A stretch of DNA of 64,000 nucleotides from Sulfuricurvum kujiense DSM 16994 (GTDB lineage: Bacteria; Campylobacterota; Campylobacteria; Campylobacterales; Sulfurimonadaceae), in assembly GCF_000183725.1 (NCBI RefSeq), contig NC_014755.1, positions 1 through 64,000 on the forward strand, read 5' to 3'. The notes beneath the pieces were generated by a model. The model had not been told where the DNA came from. It saw only the letters and a program-made list of their open reading frames with translations, and ran no database searches. Positions within the stretch are counted from its first letter, which is position 1, and each line of letters begins with the position of its first letter. Made by a program: the position numbers and the translations under genes. Of this stretch, positions 45,401 through 53,500 are shown piece after piece.

Positions 45401-45446
45401 TGAATGCTTTTTCTTCCTCTTTTGATAAAATTTGTAAAGTTGTCAC
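42417..45446 (-). CDS. tnpA: Tn3-family transposase
   Basis: A 1,009-residue DDE transposase, full length for the family. The C-terminal catalytic region shows IASNIDSTNAGHSNKYFG, TYTFIDESNRLFHSTVI and HSGDSHSYTELIFGLTNILG, followed by FGPRIKNFKDQQLYGF, all typical of Tn3 transposases. GTG start. It carries out replicative transposition using the 54-bp repeats; the cointegrate would be resolved by the divergent TnpR at the res region. No internal stop or frameshift. Confidence 0.95.
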   Translation of the reverse strand: MTTLQILSKEEEKAFNQKPIFNFNQQKFYFSIPKNLLEKIEIDFNQIYFVLLYGYFKATNKFFTDLNDDKNLDYIASDILKISIDTDAVSLTKSTLYRYQQIIKQHLRINEYTYEIKDILVKEAITLANNFTHRKKIFYALVEFSKKLSIEVPSYTELYRIITVAINSQKRDILERLTPFIKDQKLNILDEFLQKDGDYKNRWSLTHYKILEHSTKKAAMMVSLQKFKTIQSKFNILESIFISGGITPKIAQYHAKWIEKSQVFQVKRKKDVESNFLLLSFVYYQYLIRNDNLIDRFISTVQTAKNSSLRSQKEYSFEQEPHKNRVIQSLENANLSTLNDIEAIVKDSDLSAVQKVATIEKLLQQKTLALNEILTEKKVFDTVVECKYDFIESKSVSLQGKLSGILKAIEFDEKASNKNLIEAINYFKNNPTLTNKVPKAFLDEEERIAVFDGDKFKVSLYKILLFFHVSDAIKNGTLNLKYSYRYKNFDDYMIDKDDWIKNKDLLLTKHEMEYLKPFDTFMNTVKDKVEASYKETNHNILNGTNTYFTASDDSYILKTPKLEKDEDEEKNPLAKYFPTEEYLSVIDVLNSIDKETDFLSSFQHYSQSRIKSNHNLLLASILGYGCNLSLSRMGKISKGINENQLDNTKIWYFSEDNTTEANDKIVAYMEKLELVKIVRHHTDINHTSSDGQKYSIASNIDSTNAGHSNKYFGADKGVVTYTFIDESNRLFHSTVINVSERESGYVIDGLLHNETVKSDLHSGDSHSYTELIFGLTNILGFNFGPRIKNFKDQQLYGFFTPKHYHNLGYKLAPKRKINTQIIKESWDDILRFAVTIKERKTTATQLLKRLTSYSRQHKLYTALKEFGKIIKSDFLLNYIDDVKLRQRIEKQLNKIEASNRFSKAVFFGNNQEFTVATTEEQNVANNSKRLIQNAIILWNYLYLTKKLQHSKNSTEKDEILTALKNSSIIHWSHINFYGIYDFTNYSKRVYNLIAIDKEKEFMQPLGLGN

Positions 45447-45601
45447 TTTTTTCCTTTTTTGTGTAATTTATTCTGATTATATATACTGTTTGCTATACTT
45501 TGTTTGATTTATACTTAAGTTTACACTTATCAGATAGTTTATGGATAAATTTCAGAGTGTAATGCAAACGAAGGTTTAATTTACATCACAAAGGGAGTGG
45601 A
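45447..45601. promoter_or_regulatory. res site and divergent promoters of the Tn3-family element
   Basis: The 155-bp AT-rich gap between tnpA and tnpR, where Tn3 elements hold the three resolvase-binding subsites and both promoters. Subsites were not resolved by eye. Confidence 0.55.
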
Positions 45602-46219
45602 ATGCTTATCGGTTATGCAAGAGTTTCAAAATCTGATGACTCTCAAGTTTTAGATTTACAAATCGATGCACTTCTCCAAGCGGGTGTAAATCAAGAAAGT
45701 ATTTACACCGATAAAATTTCAGGGATCAAAGACGAAAGACCCGGCTTGGAAAATTGCTTGAAAGCTTTACGAGAAGAAGATATTTTAGTTGTCTGGAAGC
45801 TTGACCGTCTTGGCAGAAATCTCAAGCATCTTATCAATACTATTGATGATTTAAACAAAAGAAATATAGGATTTAAAGTTTTAAGCGGACAAGGTGTTAA
45901 TATTGATACAACCACTTCTGCCGGAAAAATGATGTTCTCAATTTTTGGTGCTTTTGCAGAATTTGAGAGAGACTTAATCAGAGAAAGAACAATAGCCGGA
46001 CTTCAAGCTGCAAGAGCAAGAGGAAGAAAAGGTGGAAGAAAGTTTAACCTTACCAAGTCACAAGTAAGATTAGCGGAAGCAAGTATGAAAAATAGAGATA
46101 CCAGTGTAAAAGAACTTTGTGCTGAGTTGGGGATTACAAGGCCTACTCTTTATAAATATATTGGACCGAATGGGGAGCTAAGAGATTTTGCCAAGAGAGT
46201 GCTAGAAATCACTAATTAA
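45602..46219 (+). CDS. tnpR: Serine recombinase, transposon resolvase
   Basis: A 205-residue small serine recombinase. GYARVS places the nucleophile at S9; VVWKLDRLGRN and FGAFAEFERDLIRERT are catalytic-core motifs, and the C-terminal TSVKELCAELGITRPTLYK is the DNA-binding HTH. GGGAG ribosome site. The stop codon lies inside the right terminal repeat, so the gene ends exactly at the transposon edge. It resolves cointegrates at res. Confidence 0.94.
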   Translation: MLIGYARVSKSDDSQVLDLQIDALLQAGVNQESIYTDKISGIKDERPGLENCLKALREEDILVVWKLDRLGRNLKHLINTIDDLNKRNIGFKVLSGQGVNIDTTTSAGKMMFSIFGAFAEFERDLIRERTIAGLQAARARGRKGGRKFNLTKSQVRLAEASMKNRDTSVKELCAELGITRPTLYKYIGPNGELRDFAKRVLEITN

Positions 46220-46269
46220 GCTATTTCTAAGAACCATGGGACTTTTACCCTGTTTGTTGAGAAATAGCC
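46216..46269 (-). repeat. Right terminal inverted repeat of the Tn3-family element
   Basis: Exact reverse complement of 42309-42362 over all 54 bases. It supplies both the stop of tnpR on the plus strand and the stop of the truncated CopG-type gene on the minus strand. Confidence 0.93.
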
Positions 46270-46430
46270 AGGTATGAGTTGATTAGGGTTTGATAAGGCA
46301 ATCCCATTTTTACCGATAGCTCTTTAAAATACTCAATGGTATCCACATCAACATTAAGCGATATCTGTTTCTTTGTCCGTTTCGCATACGGGTTTTGGAC
46401 AGATTGTGAAAAATCGTATTCTTCTCTCAT
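46245..46430 (-). pseudogene. CopG-type antitoxin gene truncated by the transposon
   Basis: A ribbon-helix-helix protein: KRTKKQISLNVDVDTIEYFK is the DNA-binding strand and first helix, and KMGLPYQTLINSYL the second helix, the signature of CopG-type antitoxins. From AISQQTG onward the codons belong to the transposon repeat, which provides the stop, so the natural C-terminus (probably a short tail) is gone. The RHH core is intact and may still bind DNA. It follows the RelE/HTH pair by 17 bases; no toxin of its own is visible. Confidence 0.75.
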
Positions 46431-46447
46431 AAATAAACACCGATTTT

Positions 46448-46729
46448 TTAGTGAGCAAATACTTCCGGATGAGTAGCTGCAATTCCTAGTAATACACGAG
46501 CCGGACCTTCTGGTTTACGACGTGATTGTTCCCAGTTTCTTAGTGTATTTACACTAATATTTAAAAGTCCTGCAAATTCATCTTGTGTCATTTTTAAACG
46601 AGCTCGTATAGACTTGGCATCCGGTTCATCGATCATAAATGAACGTGATGGTTTTTTTGTCTTACCAAGAATCTCTTTTGCTTCACCAACACTTGCAAGC
46701 AAGTCATTAAACATTGCATCTTCCATCAT
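46448..46729 (-). CDS. HTH antitoxin (NadS/HigA-like)
   Basis: A 93-residue XRE protein: RARLKMTQDEFAGLLNIS then VNTLRNWEQSRRKPEGPARV is the HTH with the E-Q-x-R-R-x-P motif common in antitoxins paired with RelE-type toxins. Its ATG overlaps the toxin stop by 4 bases, toxin first, antitoxin second, as in higBA-type operons. Confidence 0.85.
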   Translation of the reverse strand: MMEDAMFNDLLASVGEAKEILGKTKKPSRSFMIDEPDAKSIRARLKMTQDEFAGLLNISVNTLRNWEQSRRKPEGPARVLLGIAATHPEVFAH

Positions 46730-47040
46730 AAGCCTCCCATGAAAGTTTTTCTGAGCATCTCGATTTGTTTTGGGGATAAATCGGATGTTTTACTTTTTTC
46801 ATACACATAGATCATAAGGATAAGACTATTTTCCTCATGATAGTAGTAGATATTTCGGATACCACCACTTTTACCGCTGTTTTTAATAGACCATCGAATT
46901 TTACGCAAACCCCCTGATCCTTTGATCACCGCTCCGCTTTTAGGGTGTTCCACCAAAAAAGTTTGAAGCTCTTTGTATTCCTCATCAGAGAGAATACGGG
47001 TGATTTCACGGGTAAAGATCGTAGTTTCGGCTATTTCCAT
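46726..47040 (-). CDS. RelE/HigB-like toxin
   Basis: A 104-residue RelE-superfamily protein: FLVEHPKSGAVIKGSGGLRKIRW, read here by its core KSGAVIKGSGGLRKIRW, then GGIRNIYYYHEENSLILMIYVY and a C-terminal KQIEMLRKTF. This is the pattern of toxins that cleave mRNA at the ribosome. First gene of the pair with the HTH antitoxin. Confidence 0.85.
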   Translation of the reverse strand: MEIAETTIFTREITRILSDEEYKELQTFLVEHPKSGAVIKGSGGLRKIRWSIKNSGKSGGIRNIYYYHEENSLILMIYVYEKSKTSDLSPKQIEMLRKTFMGGL

Positions 47041-47316
47041 AGGATAATTGTATCAGATGTTTATTGGTAAGTCAATGGCGTAGTTTTTATAGTTTGACCC
47101 ATGTAAATTGTCTAACAAATAACAATCTCAACGTATTGGTCCATGAAATGAACCTAGATTTCGAATAAAATACCTACAGCAGGGAGTTTTTTTAGTTCAA
47201 TGGAGCTTATATTGGAGGGGATATTCTTATATGACAGACAAATCTACTTTAGATAACTTATGTTAACCAATATAATATTAACTATTTCGATTTTAAAACT
47301 TTTGCTTTATCGCTAG
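47041..47316. other. Intergenic, nothing recognised
   Basis: 276 AT-rich bases between the RelE-type toxin promoter side and a small hypothetical gene. It should contain the toxin-antitoxin promoter; no clear operator was seen. Confidence 0.35.
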
Positions 47317-47508
47317 TCAATCTAACTTTTTCATAAGATGTATTTGATATTTTTTATGTGTTACTTGAATCTGCTTTGCAATTGACTCTCTTAATTGCTT
47401 TTTAGCATTCATGGCTTTATAGGTTGCTTCACTAGCCACATTATGTATCAATATACAAAGCTCTTCATCGGTAGGTTCATATTCAGGCATCAATACTAAG
47501 TCTCTCAT
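47317..47508 (-). CDS. Small hypothetical protein
   Basis: A 63-residue basic helical protein (MRDLVLMPEYEPTDEELCIL, then a Lys-rich C-terminal helix). No family recognised; it sits just downstream of higA on the same strand. Confidence 0.45.
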   Translation of the reverse strand: MRDLVLMPEYEPTDEELCILIHNVASEATYKAMNAKKQLRESIAKQIQVTHKKYQIHLMKKLD

Positions 47509-47549
47509 TTGTAATTCTACTCTACATAGCTCATGTCAAAAATTATGTT

Positions 47550-47903
47550 TTATGCGCCAATTAAGGACTCATACGGCACGTGCAATCGTACATGAAGATT
47601 ACGAATCATAGCAATAGAGAGTTGTCGTTTATGATTAAGCACTTCGGATACTTTTGAACGTGAGCCAATAATCGGTGTCAGATCTTTAGGCTCCATTCCC
47701 ATTTGCTCCATTCTGAATTTGATCGCTTCGACCGGATCACAAATCGGCATTGGATAATGTTTGGCTTCATACGCCTCAACCAATGTCACAAGAATATCGA
47801 GTTCATCCCCTTCAGGTGTTCCCATATCAGCATTCATTAACATATCGATACGCGTCAATGCAGCATCATAATCTTCTTCGGTTCGAATAGGAAAAATATT
47901 CAT
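47550..47903 (-). CDS. higA: HigA antitoxin
   Basis: A 117-residue antitoxin of the long HigA type: N-terminal acidic helices (TEEDYDAALTRIDMLM), then DPVEAIKFRMEQMGMEPKDL and IGSRSKVSEVLNHKRQLSIA as the HTH. It follows higB by 3 bases. It neutralises HigB and represses the operon. Confidence 0.9.
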   Translation of the reverse strand: MNIFPIRTEEDYDAALTRIDMLMNADMGTPEGDELDILVTLVEAYEAKHYPMPICDPVEAIKFRMEQMGMEPKDLTPIIGSRSKVSEVLNHKRQLSIAMIRNLHVRLHVPYESLIGA

Positions 47904-47906
47904 CTT

Positions 47907-48200
47907 TTAAATCTCCTCTGCGTTTATTTTGTCATACGCGGCATGGGTTCCGACAAATCGGATATATACCGTACTGTAGGGATAATTGATCTTTACGATC
48001 AGTCGGTACTTATTTCCACCTATATTGAACACTACACGATTATCTCGTAGAAAACTGGCAACTTGATACTGAGACTTTATATCCTGAGGAGATTGCCAAG
48101 AAGCTTTCATCGCCTCTGCATACCAGCCTGCTAATGGGCTCATAGCATCGGGATGGCTACTCCAAAACTCTTGTAGTGTTCGTTTGCTGATGACTCTCAT
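47907..48200 (-). CDS. higB: HigB mRNA interferase toxin
   Basis: A 97-residue HigB toxin: MRVISKRTLQEFWSSHPDA, LAGWYAEAMKASW, NIGGNKYRLIVKINYPY and VYIRFVGTHAAYDKI are all family landmarks, the last containing the catalytic-site region. It cleaves translated mRNA at the ribosome. Toxin precedes antitoxin, as usual for higBA. Confidence 0.92.
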   Translation of the reverse strand: MRVISKRTLQEFWSSHPDAMSPLAGWYAEAMKASWQSPQDIKSQYQVASFLRDNRVVFNIGGNKYRLIVKINYPYSTVYIRFVGTHAAYDKINAEEI

Positions 48201-48337
48201 GAATGTATTATAGCAGGATATTTCCCATTTTGGGAAAATATTATATTATTATGACTATATTTCTATATTTTGTTAATTAGCATAAGATAAATTATATTAC
48301 TTTATCTATCTCAAAACTTGTTTTTATTACTTTAATA

Positions 48338-50308
48338 CTAAGAACCATAAATTGATCTATTACGCCCATTCTCTTTGGCTTGGTAAAGTGCCAGATCTGC
48401 TCTTTTTATCATTTCATCGACTGATTCATCATTGTGATACTGTGTGAGTCCAATACTTACCGTTACTTTTGTATAAACTGAAAAATTATTCTCTGCAATT
48501 CTTTCACGTAACCGCTCGGCTAAGACTTTAATTTCTTGGAGTGTCGTACTCGGGCAAAGTATTATAAATTCCTCACCACCCCAACGAAACGGGTAATCAC
48601 TTGCACGTAATATATCTCGGATGATAAAGGCGATTTCTTTCAGAATGATGTCTCCGACATCATGACCGCAGGTATCGTTAATCTTCTTGAAAAAATCAAT
48701 ATCCATATAAATAACGGAAAGAGGTGTATCTTGACGTTTTCCGAAAGCAATTTCACGCTGAACAATATCATCAAATCTAAGGCGATTATATAAACCTGTT
48801 AAAGCATCCGTCTGTGCTACATATTCAAGTTTCTTTTCCATCTCTTTACGCTCTGTCATATCCATAGCAGTTCCAAGTCCGGTCCATTCTCCTCGAAATT
48901 TTACTGTCGAAATAGTAATATAGAGCCATCGTACTTCCCCGGTTCTTGTCACCATTTTCAAATCTTGGTAAACGATTTGATCTTGTAATTCCCCTTTTAA
49001 TCTAGCGCTCACGCGTTCTTGTATAAACGCTTGTTCTTGGGGTGCAACAAGTTCCATCGCTGTCATTTTTTTTAGGTCATTTAAACTGTATCCAGTCATT
49101 TTTACAAATGCTTCATTGGCATAGAGAAAGGTTTCCCGATACAGAAAAATACCCGCTAAGGCACTTTCCGTAAGAGTTCTAAAAAGCAATTCATTTTCTT
49201 CAAGAGCTTCTTTAAGTTTTATCTGTTCGGTAATATCTTTTCCTGTCGAGATAAAATGAGTTATAGTCTCTCCCGTAAGTTTTATCGGGGTAATCGTTTT
49301 CTCTTCCCAGTAAAGGGAACCATCCTTCTTTCGATTTTGAATTATCCCTTTATATGTTTTTCCTGATAAAATAATTTTCCAAATTTCTTTATAAAACATA
49401 TCAGAATGCATACCCGACTTGAAGAAGGAAGGTTTTGCTTTTATAAATTTCTCTTTTTTCCATCCTGTCAAGTTTACATAGGCATTGTTGATATACTCAA
49501 TCACCCCATTGGAATCTGTAATCATAATAAGATCATCACTTTGTTCGATAATGCGATGAAGTTTCAGCATCTCCTGCTGATCTCTGATTCGATCGGTAAT
49601 GTCTATAATATTTACGACAAAATGCTCTTTACCGAGATAGAGCATTTTTTGTATACGCGCTTCCACATCATATTCTGTCCCATCTTTACGGCGATGTTTT
49701 GTCTCTATACTTAACAGCGGTATTATTCCATCACGAAGCGGCTGAATAAGTTTACGAAATTTTTCGATGCTATATTCTGGTTTAATATCAGGAGGAGTCA
49801 TCCGTGAGAGTTCCTCTATGGTATATCCTATATTATGCAAGGCACTTCCATTGGCATAGCAGAATGTCAATGTTTCCGGATGAAAAATGTAGATTTCATT
49901 AAGATTTTTATCGATCAAATTTCCCAAAGATTCGAGAGAATATTTGTTTTGTACTTCTTGTGTAACATCCTTATAAACAGCCATAATATGCCCGTTGTCC
50001 AAACGTGACACATCATTAACCCGCCATCCTTCTCGTATCTCATCCTTGTAATAACCAGCCTCAAAATGTTCAGGTTCACCTGTTGTATAGACACGTTCAA
50101 GTACATCAAGAAAACCAAACGCTCTGACCCCCGGAAAAACTTTTTCCAGATTTTTTCCTACAAGATCTTCACGTTTAATGTTATCAGTCTTTTCAGCTTG
50201 ACGATTAAAATCGACAAAAATAAAATTACCATTCTCATAACGGTAGATTGCAATATTTATAGGTAAAGAATCGATAGGAATCAAAAGTAGTCTCCTAATA
50301 TTTGACAA
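48338..50308 (-). CDS. Multi-PAS diguanylate cyclase
   Basis: A 656-residue soluble sensor with about four PAS/PAC units (around residues 10-115, 125-235, 245-365, 370-490; IIEQSDDLIMITDSNGVIEY and TGWKKEKF are typical) and a C-terminal GGDEF domain. The active-site loop is GGEEF, a functional variant, with RASD five residues before it as a product-inhibition I-site. It makes c-di-GMP in response to an unseen signal. No transmembrane segment, so the cue is cytosolic or redox/ligand based. A second GGDEF protein lies at 52326-53099. Confidence 0.9.
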   Translation of the reverse strand: MSNIRRLLLIPIDSLPINIAIYRYENGNFIFVDFNRQAEKTDNIKREDLVGKNLEKVFPGVRAFGFLDVLERVYTTGEPEHFEAGYYKDEIREGWRVNDVSRLDNGHIMAVYKDVTQEVQNKYSLESLGNLIDKNLNEIYIFHPETLTFCYANGSALHNIGYTIEELSRMTPPDIKPEYSIEKFRKLIQPLRDGIIPLLSIETKHRRKDGTEYDVEARIQKMLYLGKEHFVVNIIDITDRIRDQQEMLKLHRIIEQSDDLIMITDSNGVIEYINNAYVNLTGWKKEKFIKAKPSFFKSGMHSDMFYKEIWKIILSGKTYKGIIQNRKKDGSLYWEEKTITPIKLTGETITHFISTGKDITEQIKLKEALEENELLFRTLTESALAGIFLYRETFLYANEAFVKMTGYSLNDLKKMTAMELVAPQEQAFIQERVSARLKGELQDQIVYQDLKMVTRTGEVRWLYITISTVKFRGEWTGLGTAMDMTERKEMEKKLEYVAQTDALTGLYNRLRFDDIVQREIAFGKRQDTPLSVIYMDIDFFKKINDTCGHDVGDIILKEIAFIIRDILRASDYPFRWGGEEFIILCPSTTLQEIKVLAERLRERIAENNFSVYTKVTVSIGLTQYHNDESVDEMIKRADLALYQAKENGRNRSIYGS

Positions 50309-50447
50309 GATATTTATTTCTGGATTATCAGAAAAATATTCATAATATTGTTAGAAATAATAATGAAACATTATAGCTATTTTTGTAAGAAGATTTTGAA
50401 TAATAGTAACCTAATTATGTGATAATATAGTTATATCAAAAATTATT

Positions 50448-50657
50448 TTGAAGATCGAAGAAAATCAAATTGAAACGCTCAAACTAATACTTAGTGGGTT
50501 AAGTTATCCACTAACAACTGATGAACTGGGTAGACTACCAATATTGACAACCAGTGCTAAGAGCTTTGTATCATGTGCCATTGGGAAAATGGATATTTAC
50601 TCAGGAATCCATGTAATAAAACCAAAAAAATCAAATGACCAAATATTCACACACTAA
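50448..50657 (+). CDS. Doubtful small ORF
   Basis: A 69-codon frame starting with TTG after AT-rich DNA and without a clear ribosome site. The sequence (LILSGLSYPLTTDELGRLPI...SCAIGKMDIYSGIHVIKPKK) looks more protein-like than chance. No family recognised. Confidence 0.35.
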   Translation: MKIEENQIETLKLILSGLSYPLTTDELGRLPILTTSAKSFVSCAIGKMDIYSGIHVIKPKKSNDQIFTH

Positions 50658-50668
50658 TTATAACCTTT

Positions 50669-51265
50669 TTAACGGCACGTCACATTGGCGTCCAAAAGCG
50701 CCTCTTCTTTTTTGGCATAGACACATTGTACTTTATTCATCACGGTATCACTGAAACGGGTCTGCCATAACAGTGTGTTTTTCATTTTGGCCAAGCGTAA
50801 ATCATTACGAATAAACTTGGCATCGCCTAACTCTGCATTCGTAAAATCGGTTTTATACAGGAGAACATCCGAAAAATTGGCTTTCCAGCTTTTAGTCTCT
50901 CGAAGATCGGCAAAACTCAGATTACTCTGTTCCAAATGCGTCCCTTTGAAATTTGCCCCGCGTGCACGGATATGGGTAAGGTCGGAGCGTTTCATAGTCC
51001 CCTTCCAAAAGAGTGCCCCCTCAACATTTGCACCGCTGAGATTGCAATCATTGAAATCCCCCATCTCGAACATACTTCCGCTCAGATCGGCATAACTGAG
51101 ATTGCTGCCGTGAAAATCGCCGCCGCTAAAATCATTTTTACTGAGATTCGCACCCCGTAGATCACATCCGATACACTCTTTCTCTTCCAACGCTTTTTTC
51201 AGGTGCGCTGCATCGTAAGCATGTAAAGAAATCCCTAAAACAACTGCTAATAAAAGAGTCCTCAT
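50669..51265 (-). CDS. Exported pentapeptide-repeat protein
   Basis: A 198-residue protein with a signal peptide (LLLAVVLGISLHA) and about 20 pentapeptide repeats of the A(D/N)LxX type (CDLRGANLSKNDFSGGDFHG and onward), predicting a right-handed quadrilateral beta-helix in the periplasm. Cysteines at the start (CIGC) and end (CVYA, TCR) may crosslink the cap. Its ATG overlaps the end of the thioredoxin-fold gene by 4 bases, so they are coupled. Function unknown. Confidence 0.85.
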   Translation of the reverse strand: MRTLLLAVVLGISLHAYDAAHLKKALEEKECIGCDLRGANLSKNDFSGGDFHGSNLSYADLSGSMFEMGDFNDCNLSGANVEGALFWKGTMKRSDLTHIRARGANFKGTHLEQSNLSFADLRETKSWKANFSDVLLYKTDFTNAELGDAKFIRNDLRLAKMKNTLLWQTRFSDTVMNKVQCVYAKKEEALLDANVTCR

Positions 51266-51654
51266 TTGATCCCTCGGATACGGTGTAACTCTTTTAAGAA
51301 CGGTTGTGCCCGCTTGCTTCCGACAATTGTCTCTTTCTTATTCCCTGCTTTATCGATAAAAAATATCGTCGGAATCCCGAAAAAATCGTACCCATCAGGG
51401 AGTTTGCTTTTGTGGACGTTTTTCTCAATCACTACGAAATTTCGGCTCATATACGGTTCTACCGTTTTATCGTGAAAGACCTTTGTTTTCATATAAGCAC
51501 ATTCGGGGCAATCATCGGTCGTATAGATCATCAATACCAGTTTATTCTCTTTCCCCATCGATGCAACAGCCGTTTTGAACTGATCGTCGTTTTGGATCGG
51601 TGCGGCAAACGCTCCGATTGCCATTACCCATACCAATAGAATCAATTTAATCAT
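51262..51654 (-). CDS. Periplasmic thioredoxin-fold protein
   Basis: A 130-residue protein with signal peptide (LILLVWVMAIGAFAA) and a thioredoxin fold with active site DDCPEC; the cis-proline motif is GIPTIFFID. It resembles SoxW/DsbE-type proteins that move electrons between periplasmic thiols. First gene of a two-gene unit with the pentapeptide-repeat protein. DsbD encoded at 55773 could reduce it (inference). Confidence 0.85.
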   Translation of the reverse strand: MIKLILLVWVMAIGAFAAPIQNDDQFKTAVASMGKENKLVLMIYTTDDCPECAYMKTKVFHDKTVEPYMSRNFVVIEKNVHKSKLPDGYDFFGIPTIFFIDKAGNKKETIVGSKRAQPFLKELHRIRGIK

Positions 51655-51772
51655 TTTGTCCCTTTTGCCTGTTAATTATCACAATATTATCATAATATAC
51701 ACTCAATAATATTGAATAAACTCTATCTTAAAATATAAGTAAATAAAATGTTACTTTCAGGCTGATTCAGCT

Positions 51773-52213
51773 TTATTGTTTAAACGTACTGTGACAAAGT
51801 ACGCACCCGTTCAATACTTTTTCCAAAGCGACCATAGACTTCGCGTGATCTTTTGTTTTTAACGTTTGGGCAAGATTGTCTCCGCTTTTATGAAACACCA
51901 CCCCCATTTGCTCAAACGATTGATTCTTAAAACTGCCGCACATGGAGTTTTTCTCTAACGTTAGCCCTAGTTTCTCCGTCGCTATGGTAGAGGCTTCATC
52001 GTACTTTCCGGTATTCATAAGCCCGACGATTTCCGAGATAGCCGCTAAGTGCTCTCGCATATTAGAGAGTTGGTGTACCCCTTGCGGTGTCCCTTTTATC
52101 CCTAATGATTGCCGATCATCATCGGGAGTCATATCCATTTTATGCATGTGCAACGTCTCTGCACTGAGAGACAAACTTAATACCAATATGGAGGATACGA
52201 TAGTTTTTAGCAT
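51773..52213 (-). CDS. Periplasmic cytochrome with C-terminal haem site
   Basis: A 146-residue protein with a signal peptide (TIVSSILVLSLSLSA) and one CVLCH haem c motif at residues 137-141, five residues from the end. A four-helix-bundle body followed by a C-terminal CxxCH is the class II cytochrome c (c'-like) layout. Such proteins bind gases or transfer electrons; the role here is unknown. Single-gene unit. Confidence 0.82.
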   Translation of the reverse strand: MLKTIVSSILVLSLSLSAETLHMHKMDMTPDDDRQSLGIKGTPQGVHQLSNMREHLAAISEIVGLMNTGKYDEASTIATEKLGLTLEKNSMCGSFKNQSFEQMGVVFHKSGDNLAQTLKTKDHAKSMVALEKVLNGCVLCHSTFKQ

Positions 52214-52325
52214 TTGATTTCCTGATTCTAAAATTACCGAAAGTATGCCCTTTGAAAATTAATTTCCCTTGAATAGCGTGTTAACGATATTAATAACAAA
52301 TTTTACATAGTATATTTCTTTTGTA

Positions 52326-53099
52326 CTACTTTTTTTTATTCCGATACATCGCTTTATCCGCCGATTCAATAACCGTCAATACCTCCGCATCATGTGTGAA
52401 AGAGGACATTCCAAATGCAAAATCGATTTTAAATGAGTATTCTCCGACTTTAAAATGGACTTTTTGAAAGTAGCTTAGAATGGATTCTATTTTGCTTTTT
52501 ACCTGCACATGAGAAAGTGTTTTGTCAAACACGACAATAAATTCATCTCCTCCATAGCGAACAACCCGACCTCCGGTTTCACGCAGTTTATTCGCTACCA
52601 GCGATAGCACTTTATCACCAACAACATGACCGTAAGTATCATTGATCTCTTTAAACTTATTCAGATCGATCATCACTAATGTTCCGCTGTCTCGAAGCCG
52701 AAGTTTAGCTATGTCAAGCAGTTCATCTTCAAACCATTTTCGATTGTAGCTTTGCGTAAGAGCATCTTCATAGATAATTTTTCGAAGTTCCTGAATCTCT
52801 TCTTGAAGCTGTTGTGTTTTTAGTACTATCTCATCTAAGAGAGCTTCATCTTTATTTCTCATAGCGTCTATTGCGTCAGACGTACACACCGATAACGTCG
52901 TTATATGCCGAACCATTTTTTCATCGAGCATTTCACGGGTTAGCAGTTGATCCGGTTGAAGATCAATCTCATGTGAATGCGCTATCTGCGCATATATTTT
53001 GCTGTATTGAGCAGGAAAAACGATTTTTATAGGTTCAATTCTTTTTTTGACTTCATCGGTAATACGGGAATGTTCTTCGACTAAATTTCTCACGCTCAC
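52326..53099 (-). CDS. Diguanylate cyclase
   Basis: A 257-residue protein: helical N-terminal 95 residues ending in a coiled coil (DEIVLKTQQLQEEIQELRKI), then a GGDEF domain with DALTQSYNRKWFEDEL, VMIDLNKFKEINDTYGH and an intact RYGGDEF. No I-site RxxD at the usual place. The N-terminal region with HEIDLQ and several His could be a haemerythrin/globin-like sensor, but this is uncertain. GTG start. Makes c-di-GMP. Confidence 0.88.
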   Translation of the reverse strand: MSVRNLVEEHSRITDEVKKRIEPIKIVFPAQYSKIYAQIAHSHEIDLQPDQLLTREMLDEKMVRHITTLSVCTSDAIDAMRNKDEALLDEIVLKTQQLQEEIQELRKIIYEDALTQSYNRKWFEDELLDIAKLRLRDSGTLVMIDLNKFKEINDTYGHVVGDKVLSLVANKLRETGGRVVRYGGDEFIVVFDKTLSHVQVKSKIESILSYFQKVHFKVGEYSFKIDFAFGMSSFTHDAEVLTVIESADKAMYRNKKK

Positions 53100-53159
53100 T
53101 CCGCTGTACTAAATTGTTCTGTGGTCACTGCAATTAAAAATTACTATTAGTTCAAACAC

Positions 53160-53225
53160 CTTGTGATAACAAGTTGATGAAAAAATTCTATCCTAATAAA
53201 CTTCACAACTTCTTATAACAAGTTG
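53160..53225. promoter_or_regulatory. Two palindromes before the small HTH gene
   Basis: CTTGT-GATA-ACAAG (53160-53173) and CAACTT-N8-AAGTTG ending at 53225 both contain ATAACAAGTTG (53166-53176 and 53215-53225), a direct repeat at 49-bp spacing. Likely operators for the HTH protein encoded next. Confidence 0.45.
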
Positions 53226-53227
53226 GA

Positions 53228-53500
53228 ATGATGCACGATATTATTGACTTACCTGATGATTACATTGATAAAATATACATTGAGATTGGTGAGAATGTTA
53301 AAAAGATTCGTATGGAAAAAGGGATCAGTCAGCTAAAATTGGCGCAAGCCATTGGACATAAATCCCTCTCAATCGTTTCACTTGCAGAAATTTATCATAA
53401 TAAACAGCACTTTAATATCGAACACTTAGTTAAAATCGCCTATGTTTTGGATGTCAATATCTGTAATTTTTTTCCTCACCACAATTCGACCCCAAACTGA
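53228..53500 (+). CDS. Small XRE-family regulator
   Basis: A 90-residue HTH protein: IGENVKKIRMEKGISQLKLA then AQAIGHKSLSIVSLAEIY and FNIEHLVKIAYVLDVNICNF, a standard XRE five-helix domain. Its 3' end overlaps the convergent DUF3147 gene by 25 bases. Target unknown; probably autoregulated through the palindromes upstream. Confidence 0.82.
   Translation: MMHDIIDLPDDYIDKIYIEIGENVKKIRMEKGISQLKLAQAIGHKSLSIVSLAEIYHNKQHFNIEHLVKIAYVLDVNICNFFPHHNSTPN

Larger units (their letters stand above)
42309..46269. mobile_element. Tn3-family transposon
   Basis: A 3,961-bp element bounded by identical 54-bp terminal inverted repeats. It contains tnpA (minus), a divergent resolvase gene tnpR (plus) and a 155-bp res region between them, and no passenger genes. 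The 5-bp flanks differ (ACTTA on the left, AGGTA on the right), so there is no target duplication; this points to a later rearrangement or a one-ended event. Intact repeats and genes suggest it is recent and active. Confidence 0.93.

Noticed and set aside
42309-46269. Target-site duplication for the Tn3-family transposon
   Set aside because: The 5-bp flanks ACTTA and AGGTA differ at two positions, so no duplication was reported.
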